A DNA stretch of 48,341 bases from a bacterium (lineage in GTDB: Bacteria > SZUA-79 > Acidulodesulfobacterales > Acidulodesulfobacteraceae). Of the stretch, positions 15,566 to 24,905 are shown in pieces. The notes under the pieces were generated by a model. It was not told where the DNA came from. It was given only the letters and a program-made list of their open reading frames with translations, and searched no databases. Each line of letters opens with the position of its first letter. The stretch's first letter is position 1. The stretch spans positions 1 through 48,341 of the forward strand of contig JAJYHI010000078.1 in the NCBI GenBank assembly GCA_021784835.1, written 5' to 3'. The position numbers and the translations under genes were made by a program.

Positions 15566-17431
15566 TTGCTTAATAAAACTTTAGACTACTCAAAATTACT
15601 TCTTACCGGAAATGAAGCAATCGCTTTAGGCGGAGCAAAAGCAGGCGTTTACACGGCAGTCGGCTACCCCGGAACGCCGAGTTCCGAAATACTTCCTTAT
15701 TTATCTAAATTAAACTGCGGAGCAACGGTAAACTGGTCTATCAACGAAAAAACCGCGTTGGAAATAGCGATAGGAACGTCCATCGGCTGTAAAAGAGCAA
15801 TGTTTACCACTAAACACGTCGGCTTAAACGTTGCTTCAGACCCGCTTATGACTCTTGCGCTTACGGGAGTAAGGGGAGGATTAGTCGTAGTTACCGCCGA
15901 CGACCCCGGAATGCACAGCTCTCAAAACGAACAGGATAACAGGCTTTATTCAAAATTTGCTAAAATACCTATGTTCGAACCTTCCGACAGCCAGGAATGT
16001 TTAGATTTTACTTCAAAAGCTTTCGACGTAAGCGAAGAATTCGATACTCCGGTTATTTTAAGAACTACTACGAGAATATCCCATTCAAGAAGCGTCGCCG
16101 TTTTTTCAGGCAAATTTACGCCGCCGGAAGAACTGAAAAATACGAAAAATACTTACAAAAAAGATACTGAAAAATTTGTAATGGTTCCTATTTATGCAAG
16201 AAAAAGACATAAAGCCGCTTTAGAAAGGTTAAAACGGCTCAAAGATTTTTCTAACCGTTCAGGATTAAACTATGCCGAATATAACGATAAAGAATTCGGC
16301 ATAATAACAAGCGGCATTTCTTATCAGTACGCTAAAGAAATTGCTCCTTTTGCGTCATTTTTAAAACTGTCTTTTTCTTATCCGCTTCCGGATTTATTAA
16401 TTAAAGATTTTGTAAAAAACGTTAAAAACATAGTTATAATTGAAGAATTAGAGCCTTTTATCCAAAACGAAATCGCTTCGCTCGGCATAGAGTTAAAAGG
16501 AAAAGAATATTTTCCGCAGGACGGAGAATTTAATCCGGATATCATATTATCAGGACTTAAAAAAGCAGGCTTTTTTAAAGGCAAAAAAACGGCGGGTAAA
16601 GAAAAAGATGCAGACAAAAGCGTCCGCATTAGTTTACGCAATAATCTGCCGCCGAGATTTCCCGCTTTGTGCAGCGGATGCCCTCATACTTCGGTATTTT
16701 ACGCTCTTAAAAAATTAAAAGTTCCCGTTATGGGCGATATAGGATGCTATACCCTCGGAGCGCTTCCGCCTCTTAGTTCTATGGACAGCTGCATTTCGAT
16801 GGGACTTGCGTTCGGCGCGGCGCAAGGTTTGTCGCTTACAAAATCTTCGCATAAAAAAACCGTAGGAATTATGGGCGATTCTACGTTCTTTCATTCCGGC
16901 ATAACTTCTCTTATAGACGCAAAATATAATAATGCAAAATTTACAGCTATTATTTTGGATAACTCCACTACGGCGATGACCGGAGGACAGGATCATCCAG
17001 GAACGGGGAAAAACCTTTCTTTTAACCGATCCATTTCAAATAAAATAGATATTAAAAAAATTATAGAAGGAATAGGTATAGAAGAAATTTTCGTCATAGA
17101 CCCGTACGATTACAATGAAACGCTTAAGACTTTAAAAAAAGCGCTTGATTCAAACAATCTTAACGCAGTTATAACCGACAGACCTTGCGTATTATACCCC
17201 AAAAAAATAGATACCGGAAAAAAATTTAAAATATCGGACGGATGTACCGGATGCGATTTATGTATGCAGACCGGGTGTCCGTCTATACGCTTGCCGTACG
17301 ATAAGACAGTCCGCATAAACGCTAAGAACGGAATAAAACCTGTTCCTTTTATAGATTCGTCCTGTATAGGATGTTCTATATGCAAAGATATATGCGTTTT
17401 TAACTTTATCGAAGAAATAAGGCAATCTTAA
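15566..17431 (+). CDS. iorA: Indolepyruvate:ferredoxin oxidoreductase, alpha subunit
   Basis: A 621-residue subunit that oxidatively decarboxylates aryl pyruvates to aryl-acetyl-CoA with ferredoxin. The start is a TTG at 15566 with only a weak GGGCG upstream. The N-terminal pyruvate-binding part has LLTGNEAIALGGAKAGV, the thiamine diphosphate part near residue 390 has GDIGCYTLG and later IMGDSTFFHSG, and the C-terminus from about residue 555 has two ferredoxin-like clusters (CTGCDLCMQTGCP and CIGCSICKDIC). iorB and paaK follow on the same strand. Confidence 0.95.
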   Translation: MLNKTLDYSKLLLTGNEAIALGGAKAGVYTAVGYPGTPSSEILPYLSKLNCGATVNWSINEKTALEIAIGTSIGCKRAMFTTKHVGLNVASDPLMTLALTGVRGGLVVVTADDPGMHSSQNEQDNRLYSKFAKIPMFEPSDSQECLDFTSKAFDVSEEFDTPVILRTTTRISHSRSVAVFSGKFTPPEELKNTKNTYKKDTEKFVMVPIYARKRHKAALERLKRLKDFSNRSGLNYAEYNDKEFGIITSGISYQYAKEIAPFASFLKLSFSYPLPDLLIKDFVKNVKNIVIIEELEPFIQNEIASLGIELKGKEYFPQDGEFNPDIILSGLKKAGFFKGKKTAGKEKDADKSVRISLRNNLPPRFPALCSGCPHTSVFYALKKLKVPVMGDIGCYTLGALPPLSSMDSCISMGLAFGAAQGLSLTKSSHKKTVGIMGDSTFFHSGITSLIDAKYNNAKFTAIILDNSTTAMTGGQDHPGTGKNLSFNRSISNKIDIKKIIEGIGIEEIFVIDPYDYNETLKTLKKALDSNNLNAVITDRPCVLYPKKIDTGKKFKISDGCTGCDLCMQTGCPSIRLPYDKTVRINAKNGIKPVPFIDSSCIGCSICKDICVFNFIEEIRQS

Positions 17432-17504
17432 TTTTTAATATAATTAAATAAAACATAGAATAAATTAGATAATAAATTAAAACTGCTTAAATAAATTTAA
17501 ACAA

Positions 17505-18110
17505 ATGGGCGATTCAACACAAAACATATTAATTTGCGGAATAGGAGGGCAGGGCGTCGTACTTGCCGGTAAGATTATCAGCCTCGCGGCGTTTGAAAGC
17601 GGTATGGATATTAAAACGTCGGAAGTTCACGGAATGTCGCAGAGGGGAGGTTCGGTTTCAACGCATATAAGGTTAGGAAAAAAAATATTTTCCCCGCTGA
17701 TACCGGAAAACGGCGCTACGGCGATTCTTTCTTTCGATATTTATGAAACCTTAAGATATACAAGCAGTTTCGCAAACAAAAATACGATAATAGTTTCGTC
17801 TAACGACGGCAAAACGCCGGCGTGGACTTCTAAAACCAAAAATGATACAATCATAAATAATTTTACCGATATATATTCTATCGCCTCGCTTTTAAAAGAC
17901 AATTTTAAATCTTTGACTCTTTTGGACGATAAACAGATTGCCGAAAATCTAGGGAACGTCAAAGTTTCAAATATTATACTTATAGGAGCGTTATCGGTTT
18001 TTACGGATATAAAAGAAGATATTTGGCTAAAAACTATTGAAACAAACGTTCCCGAAAAAACCGTAGATTTAAATATTAAGGCATTTATAAAAGGCAGAAC
18101 TTCATTATGA
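17505..18110 (+). CDS. iorB: Indolepyruvate:ferredoxin oxidoreductase, beta subunit
   Basis: A 201-residue gamma-type subunit that binds CoA. The start NILICGIGGQGVVLAGKI and SEVHGMSQRGGSVSTHIRLG are the two hallmark motifs of the family. The gene lies 73 bases after iorA and overlaps paaK by four bases (ATGA). No clear ribosome binding site is seen before its ATG, so translation may depend on a leader structure or coupling. Confidence 0.94.
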   Translation: MGDSTQNILICGIGGQGVVLAGKIISLAAFESGMDIKTSEVHGMSQRGGSVSTHIRLGKKIFSPLIPENGATAILSFDIYETLRYTSSFANKNTIIVSSNDGKTPAWTSKTKNDTIINNFTDIYSIASLLKDNFKSLTLLDDKQIAENLGNVKVSNIILIGALSVFTDIKEDIWLKTIETNVPEKTVDLNIKAFIKGRTSL

Positions 18111-19429
18111 ATATAAAATATTACGAAAAAAAATACGAAACTATCGACCGTTCCGAACTTTCGCAGATTCAAACGGAAAGATTGAAAAAAACGTTAAAAC
18201 TAATATTTTCCGGGGGCGGTTTTTTAAAAACAAGATTAAAGGAATACGGAATAAAAAATTTAAGCGGCATCGAAAAAATAAAATCGATTGATGAGTTAAA
18301 GAATATGCCGTTTACCTATAAATCCGACCTCGTAAACAATTATCCCTTCGGAATTTTTTCTCAGCCTTTAAATAAAATAATAAGAATACATGCATCGTCG
18401 GGAACTACCGGAAAACCTATTATAGCCGGATATACAAAAAACGATATCAAAATATGGTCTAAGTTAATGGCGAGAGTTTTTTGCGCCGCGGGTATTTCTA
18501 AAAAAGATATAGCGCAGAATGCTTACGGTTACGGGCTTTTTACCGGAGGTTTAGGGTTTCATTACGGGGCGCAGGAATTAGGTTTAATGATTATTCCTAT
18601 GTCGACGGGTTTTACGGAAAGACAGCTTACCATGATGCAGGACGTCGGCGCAACTGTTCTTTTCTGTACACCTTCTTACGCTCTTTTTCTCTCCGAAGAA
18701 ATAAATAAAAAAATTAGCGATAAATCAAATATTAAATTAAAAAAAGGTATTTTCGGAGCGGAACCATGGTCTGACGAACTCAGACAAAAAATAGAAAGCT
18801 CGCTTAAAATAGATGCGTACGATATATACGGATTGAGCGAAATAATAGGACCGGGAGTAGCATACGAATGTATTTACAAAGACGGACTTCATATAAACGA
18901 AGATAATTTTTTTCCGGAAATAATAAACCCAAAAACAGGAGAAGTTCTAAAAGACGGGGAAACGGGGGAACTCGTGCTGACCAGCCTCAATAGAGAGGCA
19001 ATGCCGGTAATAAGATTCAGGACAAAAGATATAACGAGGCTTACGAGAGAAAAATGCAGATGCGGCAGAACTTTCGTCAGGATGGACAAAATAAAAGGAA
19101 GAACCGACGATATGATTATTTTAAAAGGCGTTAACGTTTTTCCTTCTCAGATAGAATCCGTTTTATTTAAACTGGATTATTTAGAACCTATATATTTAAT
19201 AGAATTATATACCGAAAATCTTTTAGATAAAATGAACATAATAGTTGAACCCAAAGAAGAAATTTTTAACGGCGGCGAAGGTAAAATCGAAGCGGTTACG
19301 AAAGAAATATCCCACAAAATATACGAACTTATCGGCATCAGGGCAAAAATAACAGCAGTCCCCCCTAAAACTATCGAAAGAAGCCAAGGCAAAGCCAAAA
19401 GAATAAACGACTTGAGGAAGAAATTGTAG
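18107..19429 (+). CDS. paaK: Phenylacetate-CoA ligase family enzyme
   Basis: A 440-residue AMP-forming aryl-CoA ligase. The P-loop IHASSGTTGKPIIAGYT is at about 94-110, the acyl-adenylate motif DIYGLSEIIGPG near 238, and the hinge/C-terminal domain GRTDDMIILKGVNVFPSQIE near 330. It is coupled to iorB. Together they suggest interconversion of aryl pyruvates, aryl-acetyl-CoA and aryl acetates. In anaerobes this links aromatic amino acid breakdown to ferredoxin reduction, or runs in reverse for synthesis. Confidence 0.93.
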   Translation: MNIKYYEKKYETIDRSELSQIQTERLKKTLKLIFSGGGFLKTRLKEYGIKNLSGIEKIKSIDELKNMPFTYKSDLVNNYPFGIFSQPLNKIIRIHASSGTTGKPIIAGYTKNDIKIWSKLMARVFCAAGISKKDIAQNAYGYGLFTGGLGFHYGAQELGLMIIPMSTGFTERQLTMMQDVGATVLFCTPSYALFLSEEINKKISDKSNIKLKKGIFGAEPWSDELRQKIESSLKIDAYDIYGLSEIIGPGVAYECIYKDGLHINEDNFFPEIINPKTGEVLKDGETGELVLTSLNREAMPVIRFRTKDITRLTREKCRCGRTFVRMDKIKGRTDDMIILKGVNVFPSQIESVLFKLDYLEPIYLIELYTENLLDKMNIIVEPKEEIFNGGEGKIEAVTKEISHKIYELIGIRAKITAVPPKTIERSQGKAKRINDLRKKL

Positions 19430-19442
19430 GAAAAGGTGTCAA

Positions 19443-19533
19443 GGAAAAGGTGTCAGATTTTATTTTCCGAATTTTAGGTAATTAATTAATTTAGCGATTA
19501 ATTTATTCGGAAAATTAATCTGACACCTTTTCC
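19443..19533. repeat. REP-like inverted repeat between convergent genes
   Basis: Long arms GGAAAAGGTGTCAGATTTTA... and its near-perfect complement ...AATCTGACACCTTTTCC enclose about 36 AT-rich bases, with an extra AAAAGGTGTCA just outside at 19433. The core GTCAGATTTTATTTTCCG closely matches GTCGGATTTTATTTTCCG in the element at 48064. Lying between convergent paaK and the DUF116 gene, it could also end transcription. Confidence 0.65.
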
Positions 19534-19544
19534 CAATCATTAAA

Positions 19545-20297
19545 CTATGAAATCCTCTCTATAAGCTCTGCTAACGCGCTTACGTCTACAAGAGTATCCC
19601 TGCAGGGTCCGTTAGGTCTCATATTGGGCAGACCGTAAACAAAAAGCGGAAAGCTGTCTATAATTCCCGAACTTAAATCTCTTTCGCATGCTACTGCTAT
19701 GACGGCTTTAGGTCTTTTCTCCTCTATAACTCTGCGCGCGAGCGTACCTCCTGTAGCGACGGCCATAAATATGCCTTTCTTTTTGGAAAGCGCCGCAAGC
19801 TCTTTTATGTTGCATTTTCCGCAATTCAAGCAGTTGTTTATGTCGTCGGTAATTTTAGCCTTGCAGTTATGAAGCTGAAGGCAGTGCGGAAGCAGTATTA
19901 ATATCCTGTCAAAAGCTACGTTTTTATTTAACGAGAAAAGAAGGAAATTGTTTATCTCGACAAACGAAGCCTGCATTTTGTCCCTGTTTATCCTGAATAC
20001 GGAAGTGATAAAGAAAGCCATCGGATAAAGAATTTTTATCAAAATATACCGCGCCGGATAAACCAGAAAAGATTTGCCGCCGTTTTTCCGTCTGACTATC
20101 AATCCCGCAAAAAAAATTATAATAACAGAAAGCAGTATAAAATCTAAAGCGAAAAAAATATATAACGGCAAATATGGGCTGATTTTTTCCAACCCGCCGG
20201 ATATTATCCAGAAAAGAAGCAGAAATACGGATAAAATAACGAAAAGCGAAATCGATACTATCTTCAAAAAATAAACATGTTCTTTTTTTAAAGACAT
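19545..20297 (-). CDS. DUF116 membrane protein
   Basis: A 250-residue protein with two N-terminal membrane helices (about 11-33 and 44-66) and a third weak hydrophobic stretch near 85-100. The cytosolic domain has a cysteine-rich region (PHCLQLHNCKAKIT, NCLNCGKCNI) and the DUF116 core MAVATGGTLARRVIEEKRPK, with a later cysteine in PNGPCRDTLVD. Biochemistry of the family is unknown; the cysteines suggest metal binding. It overlaps fmt by ten bases. The order def-fmt-DUF116 is a recurrent neighbourhood. Confidence 0.85.
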   Translation of the reverse strand: MSLKKEHVYFLKIVSISLFVILSVFLLLFWIISGGLEKISPYLPLYIFFALDFILLSVIIIFFAGLIVRRKNGGKSFLVYPARYILIKILYPMAFFITSVFRINRDKMQASFVEINNFLLFSLNKNVAFDRILILLPHCLQLHNCKAKITDDINNCLNCGKCNIKELAALSKKKGIFMAVATGGTLARRVIEEKRPKAVIAVACERDLSSGIIDSFPLFVYGLPNMRPNGPCRDTLVDVSALAELIERIS

Positions 20298-21415
20298 ATT
20301 AAATCGCCCTGTTTAATTCTAAATCCGTTGACGATATCGTTATAACTCATAATGTTTCTGCCTTCAGGCTTAAGCTTGATTAACCGTATATAAACACCTT
20401 TTTTAACCGTGGAAATAAGCAGTCCGGTTTTGTTTGCGACGACGGCCGTACCCGCAATAATATCGGATTTAGAAGATACTTTTTCTATTTCTTTTTTATA
20501 AATATCCGAAAAACCGCCGCAATAATCGGAATATTCGAATGTTTCATGCTGAACGCGGTTTTTAGTTTTTCCGTTTTCTATTTCCGTTTTTTCGCATGTA
20601 TCGTCGACTATTAACTCTGCTTCTAATATTTTTACGTTTTTGTTTTTTAAAATAAAAAAAGCTCCTCCCGCTTCAGAAAAAGCCCTTATTTTTGCATATA
20701 TAAACGCAGGTTCTTCCTTGGAAAAATTTATTCTCAGCTCTTCCTGCTTTATTAAAGCGGTTAAATCATGCGACGTATAGTCTTCTTTTGTTGCTAAATC
20801 CTGACCGTATCCGCATTCAAAAAAATTTATTCTATGCTTATATACAGTCTCTATTACTTCGGAAAGCAAGAGAGAACCGGTTAAAGATAATTTTTCGTAA
20901 AGACCGGAAAAGTTTTCGTTTTTGTCCAAAGCAATTCTTTGCTGAGCCGCCAAAGGACCTGTATCTACGCCTTCATTCATAGCCATTATAGTTACTCCGC
21001 CGAATTTCATCCTTTTTAATATCGTATAGTGTATAGGGCTTGGACCCCTTAAATCCGGCAAAAGAGAAGGATGCAGATTTAATACTCCATATACGGGTAT
21101 ATTCAAAATATCAGGGGTAAGAATGAGTCCGAAAGCGACGACTATTATAACGTCGGGGGCAAGGATTTTTAAAAAATCGGTTTCTTCCCTGTTATTTTTA
21201 AAGGTTTTAGGGGTTCTTAAATTAATGCGGTTTTCACGGGCAATTTTTTCGACCGGCGATTCAATATATTCTTTTTTTTTAGAATCCCATACCGGGGGCT
21301 TTGTATAAACTGCCTGTAAATCGACGATGCCGTTTTTCTGAAGTTTTAATATATCGAACAATGACAGCGACGCAATTTTAGGCGTCCCCATAAAGACCGT
21401 TTTAAGAGGCAGCAT
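20288..21415 (-). CDS. fmt: Methionyl-tRNA formyltransferase
   Basis: A 375-residue enzyme that formylates initiator Met-tRNA. The N-terminal domain is typical: VFMGTPKIASLSLFDIL, then VLNLHPSLLPDLRGPSPIH near 109-127 (catalytic Asn and His) and MNEGVDTGP. The C-terminal tRNA-binding domain is longer than the usual 310-320 total because of a charged insertion at about residues 275-330 (TCEKTEIENGKTKNRVQ and following). It overlaps def by 14 bases and the DUF116 gene by ten. Confidence 0.94.
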   Translation of the reverse strand: MLPLKTVFMGTPKIASLSLFDILKLQKNGIVDLQAVYTKPPVWDSKKKEYIESPVEKIARENRINLRTPKTFKNNREETDFLKILAPDVIIVVAFGLILTPDILNIPVYGVLNLHPSLLPDLRGPSPIHYTILKRMKFGGVTIMAMNEGVDTGPLAAQQRIALDKNENFSGLYEKLSLTGSLLLSEVIETVYKHRINFFECGYGQDLATKEDYTSHDLTALIKQEELRINFSKEEPAFIYAKIRAFSEAGGAFFILKNKNVKILEAELIVDDTCEKTEIENGKTKNRVQHETFEYSDYCGGFSDIYKKEIEKVSSKSDIIAGTAVVANKTGLLISTVKKGVYIRLIKLKPEGRNIMSYNDIVNGFRIKQGDLICL

Positions 21416-21968
21416 GCTCTAATTTCTTTTTTTTCTTAAGCGAAGCGTTATATAAGGAGCGTTTTAACGGAGAAACTTTATCTATAAATAAAATTCCGTC
21501 GAGATGGTCTATCTCATGCTGAAAAGCAATAGAAAGCAAATCTTTTGCTTCCATGACGAACTCGTTTCCTGAAATATCGTATGCTTTGACTTTTATTTCA
21601 AAAAACCTATCGACGTCTGCGTTAAAACCGGGGATGGAGAGACATCCTTCTTCATAAGTCGTCTTTCCTTCCTTAAATATTATTTCCGGATTTACGGCTA
21701 TTATTAAGTCTTTATTTGCCGTAAGAATAATATCTTCGTCGAGCGAAAACGATATTTCCTTATCTTTTTTTCTGGCTAAGTCTAAAACTATTATGCGTTT
21801 ATTTATACCCGCCTGCGTAGCCGCAAGCCCGATACCGTCCGCTTTATACATGGTATAAACCAAACTTTTAATCAAAGGAATATTGTTTTTAATATCGCTG
21901 ATTTCAAGCGGATTTGCTTTAATCCTCAATTTTGGGTCGGGATATTTTAAGATATTTAAAAATTCCAT
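21402..21968 (-). CDS. def: Peptide deformylase
   Basis: A 188-residue metalloenzyme that removes the formyl group from new proteins. All three motifs are present: GIGLAATQ at 45-52, EGCLS at 107-111 (Cys metal ligand) and HEIDH at 151-155 (two His ligands and catalytic Glu). It has a slightly long basic C-terminus. It is first in the def-fmt-DUF116 unit. Confidence 0.96.
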   Translation of the reverse strand: MEFLNILKYPDPKLRIKANPLEISDIKNNIPLIKSLVYTMYKADGIGLAATQAGINKRIIVLDLARKKDKEISFSLDEDIILTANKDLIIAVNPEIIFKEGKTTYEEGCLSIPGFNADVDRFFEIKVKAYDISGNEFVMEAKDLLSIAFQHEIDHLDGILFIDKVSPLKRSLYNASLKKKKKLEHAAS

Positions 21969-22012
21969 TGCCGAAATTACCGCATAACCTCCGTTATATA
22001 TATTTTTACCGC

Positions 22013-22576
22013 CTATTTTATTTTGTTAAAATTCAAGCTTTTTTGATAAATTACAAGTCCGTGAAGAGTGAGAGGAAGATTATATAAGTGTTCCGTAGCC
22101 GCGTTAGGCAATCCTTTCTTAACCGGTCTTGGCGGCACTTTTAAAGCGGCAAATCCGGCCGGAATCTTTTTTCTTTTGACTCTCAAAAGCGGACCGTGTT
22201 TAAGAGGACGCGGTATCTCGTTTTGTGGAGTAATAGCATACATTCCGTTAATTTTTGCCGATTCAAACCATATGCCGTTAGCCCAGTAATAATATTTTTT
22301 TTTATAAAAATAATAAACCTTTTGATTTTTTTTGTTTATATACGCTTTTAAATTTTTAGAAATTTTAAGCATTATATACATCTTTCCTTCAGTGTAATAT
22401 TTCTTTTTTTTGTTTTTCTTAAATGCAGACGAACGCCCGTTTAATACCGAAGCAGAAAATGCCGAACACTTCGCGGACGGCATAGCATAAAATGACGCCG
22501 AAATTAAAAATACCGATACGGCAGCCGCAAAAAACAAAAAGTATTTCAAAGGTCTATCCGTCCGACGTTTATACAT
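22013..22576 (-). CDS. Secreted basic protein of unknown function
   Basis: A 187-residue protein. A signal peptide covers about residues 1-32 (basic start, then FLFFAAAVSVFLISASFYAM). The mature part is very basic, with Lys-rich runs and an aromatic segment VYYFYKKKYYYWANGIWFES that resembles the YYY-x-GxWF pattern of small surface proteins. It ends 45 bases before def, so it may share that transcript. No confident family. Confidence 0.6.
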   Translation of the reverse strand: MYKRRTDRPLKYFLFFAAAVSVFLISASFYAMPSAKCSAFSASVLNGRSSAFKKNKKKKYYTEGKMYIMLKISKNLKAYINKKNQKVYYFYKKKYYYWANGIWFESAKINGMYAITPQNEIPRPLKHGPLLRVKRKKIPAGFAALKVPPRPVKKGLPNAATEHLYNLPLTLHGLVIYQKSLNFNKIK

Positions 22577-22698
22577 CTTTAACCTCTCAATTTAATATTA
22601 ATATTTTATTTTTTATTTATTTTATTTACTTTTATTATATACATTATTGACGGTAAAAATCAATTTTTATATTTTTTCAATATTTTTCAATATTTTTC

Positions 22699-22728
22699 TT
22701 GACTTTATATTTGAATTAGATATATAAA
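22699..22728 (+). promoter_or_regulatory. Likely promoter of the second usp gene
   Basis: TTGACT (22699-22704) and TATAAA (22723-22728) are 18 bases apart, about 50 bases ahead of the universal stress protein ATG, in a 200-base divergent intergenic region. Confidence 0.5.
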
Positions 22729-22776
22729 TATTAAGATATAAAATAAGTCAAATTTTAAATAAAAAGGAGAGATTAA

Positions 22777-23223
22777 ATGTTTAAAAAAATTTTATGCCCC
22801 GTCGATTTCAGCGACACGTCAATGGATGCCGCAAATAACGCAATTAAATTTGCTTCCGAAATTAAAGCGGAAATAACGTTTATTCACGTTATAGATATTC
22901 AAACTTTGCAAAACATAGCGGATTTATCAGGCGGCGGAATAAACGACTTGGATCTTTTAGTCGAAGAAGAAAAGCCGGTATTAAGCAAACTTAAAGACGA
23001 AGCTGAAAAAAAAGGCATAAAAGTTAATACCGTTTTGACGCACGGCGAACCCGTAAACATAGTTTTAAACGAAATTAAAGAAGGAGGATTCGACCTCATA
23101 GTTATGGGAACGCACGGGAAAAAGGGGCTGACAAGATTGGTTCTGGGTTCTATGGCTGAAAGCATAGTAAGGCAGTCGCAAATTCCGGTACTTTTGTACC
23201 ATTGCACCGGAGAAAAATGCTGA
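22777..23223 (+). CDS. Universal stress protein, UspA family
   Basis: A 148-residue Usp of standard length: KKILCPVDFSDTS at the N-terminus and IVMGTHGKKGLTRLVLGSMA with IVRQSQIPVLLYH at the C-terminus, the nucleotide-binding pattern. It has an AAAAAGGAGAG ribosome binding site. It stands alone, with its own promoter and a strong terminator shared with the convergent selenoprotein-like gene. Confidence 0.93.
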   Translation: MFKKILCPVDFSDTSMDAANNAIKFASEIKAEITFIHVIDIQTLQNIADLSGGGINDLDLLVEEEKPVLSKLKDEAEKKGIKVNTVLTHGEPVNIVLNEIKEGGFDLIVMGTHGKKGLTRLVLGSMAESIVRQSQIPVLLYHCTGEKC

Positions 23224-23290
23224 AGCTTAAATAATTACGTAAAATATCTTCAAATTTTTAAACATCCTATAATATATAATAATAAAAAAT

Positions 23291-23339
23291 AAAATGGAGG
23301 CCGTAAACAAAATATGCGTTACGGCCTCCATTTTTATAT
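23291..23339. terminator. Bidirectional terminator between usp and the PDO gene
   Basis: A perfect 16-bp stem, AAAATGGAGGCCGTAA (23291-23306) with its complement at 23319-23334, flanked by T-runs on both strands. A second weaker inverted repeat (CAGCAATAA at 23341 against TTATTGCTG at 23379) lies between it and the PDO stop codon. Confidence 0.9.
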
Positions 23340-23378
23340 ACAGCAATAAGATTTAATTCTATAGATTATATCTTAATT

Positions 23379-24032
23379 TTATTGCTGATTAGCATACCCT
23401 TCCATAACTTTACCGAGAAAAACCGATTCTGGAACCGCACCCACAACTTCGGCGGATTCGTTCATTACCGTTTTAGGTACGCTGAAAACCTCATATTTAT
23501 CTGAAAGATTAGGAAATTCTTGAATTTCTATTACGTCTGACGTAATATTTTCGTTAGCTATAGCAAAACTGTGCGCAAGAACCGCCGCCGGCGGACAATG
23601 AGGTCAGGTAGGAGTTACAAATACCTGAATATTATACGGCTTTATAATTTCTTTTAATTTTTCGATAGTTTTTTCCGACAAGCCGGTTTCTTTAGTAGAA
23701 ACATTGATTATGCCGTTTACTAAAGTCATAAATTCATGGCCTGCCGGCATTCCGTAAAATCTTACTCCGTAATCTTTATCGCCTTCGATAACTATAGCCG
23801 GAGTTCTTTTTATTCCGTAAAGTTTAACTTTATCGGTATCTTTGTCAAAGTCGTATTCTTCTAAACTTAATTTATCGCTTAATCCCACAACCTCCGCAAG
23901 TATATCTTTGACTTCCTTGCAATAAAGGCAAGCGTCTTCGGCTTTAAAAAAAATTAACTTAACGTTATTTTTTAATTTTTCGTTAAAATCTTTTTTCAGG
24001 AACTCGGCATCCTGTTCGCTTAATAGAGGCAT
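23379..24032 (-). CDS. Protein disulfide oxidoreductase, probable selenoprotein (UxxC)
   Basis: Two tandem thioredoxin folds as in PDO / glutaredoxin-like domain proteins. The first has AEDACLYCKE (Cys35, Cys38) and the cis-Pro loop KRTPAIVI. The second begins QVFVTPT, then an in-frame TGA (23604-23606, codon 143), then PHCPPAAVLAHSFA, with a cis-Pro loop SVPKTVMNE. The family normally reads TPTCPxCP here, so the TGA replaces the first active-site cysteine and the frame stays open 74 more codons to a TAA. A GC-rich hairpin starts ten bases after the TGA. Selenocysteine insertion is therefore likely. Read without it, the protein would stop at 142 residues. Confidence 0.88.
23580..23606 (-). 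promoter_or_regulatory. Candidate bacterial SECIS element
   Basis: Just after the TGA the mRNA reads CCUCAUUGU and then CCGCC-GGC-GGCGG, a five-base-pair all-GC stem with a three-base loop starting with GG. The loop lies 14 bases after the TGA. Placement directly downstream and a G at the loop start fit known bacterial SECIS rules. The GC peak is striking in such AT-rich DNA, although part of it is forced by Pro-Pro-Ala-Ala codons. Confidence 0.6.
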
Positions 24033-24149
24033 TTTTTCTCCTTTTTTTTATTTGCTAAATTTTAATTTATACCTTATATATTATATAATTTTTGATACTT
24101 ATTTACAAATATTTATTGATTTTTTTTTATAATATGATATAAATATAAC

Positions 24150-24851
24150 ATGCAGCCAAAATTACATAACTATTGCATAGATAAAACGTTTGAACTTCTT
24201 TACAACGATTCTAAATTAAGCGTTATCGATACCCTTCTCGATAATAGAATTTCCGGCATTAAAGCGGAAGAAAGAATCAATCTTATGCATCACGGCTCAT
24301 ACATAATAGACAGGCTTGCTATAAAAAAATTAAGGGTTCACTGGTTCGGCGGACACTACCTTTATCCTCATTCGCATGCCGGATATATAAGCGGTTTTTC
24401 CGACGCCGGAACAAAATGCGTTCAGCTTTTTAATATAGCGTTAAAAGATTGGGAGAAAGGCAGATTTAAAAAATCGTTTATAAATCTCGGAGGAGCGGTT
24501 CATCTTGTACAGGATTTATGCATCCCTTTCCATACTACTAATCTTGCTCTAAAAAAACACGTACTTTTTGAAAGATGGATGTCTTCGCACTATTTGGAAA
24601 CAGATTTAAAATTAGAAAAAGGCATATATAAATTTAAACCCCTAAAAGGACATTACAGAGACGCGCATCCTTTCGGATGGGTGGATTATAACGCCCATAA
24701 TTCTTCGCTTTATTTACCCGAATTGCTGTATGCAAAAACTAAATTAGAATATTTTAACGCAATGAACAGAATTTTACCGGAAGCCGTAAAAACTTCGGCA
24801 GGTTTTCTGGAACTTTTCGCAAACAAAGCAGTGAAATTGCAAAAGCGCTAA
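24150..24851 (+). CDS. Zinc-dependent phospholipase C-like protein
   Basis: A 233-residue protein related to the zinc phospholipase C / alpha-toxin fold. The metal signature is clear: GGAVHLVQDLCIPFH gives His118, Asp122 and His128, and KKHVLFE gives His137 and Glu141. This reproduces the H-x3-D-x5-H ... H-x3-E pattern of that family. An early His in LHNYC may be another ligand. No signal peptide is seen, unlike the secreted toxins, so a cytosolic or non-lipid role is possible. The ATG has no clear ribosome binding site. Confidence 0.75.
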   Translation: MQPKLHNYCIDKTFELLYNDSKLSVIDTLLDNRISGIKAEERINLMHHGSYIIDRLAIKKLRVHWFGGHYLYPHSHAGYISGFSDAGTKCVQLFNIALKDWEKGRFKKSFINLGGAVHLVQDLCIPFHTTNLALKKHVLFERWMSSHYLETDLKLEKGIYKFKPLKGHYRDAHPFGWVDYNAHNSSLYLPELLYAKTKLEYFNAMNRILPEAVKTSAGFLELFANKAVKLQKR

Positions 24852-24905
24852 ATAAGCAATAATATATGTACAGGCAAATAATAAGTCCAAAATATATACA
24901 CGACA

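Noticed and set aside
23379..23606. TGA in the PDO gene as an ordinary frameshift or pseudogene
   Set aside because: The frame is unchanged across the TGA, all later family motifs are intact for 74 codons, and the codon sits exactly on the catalytic Cys. Decay would not choose this position.
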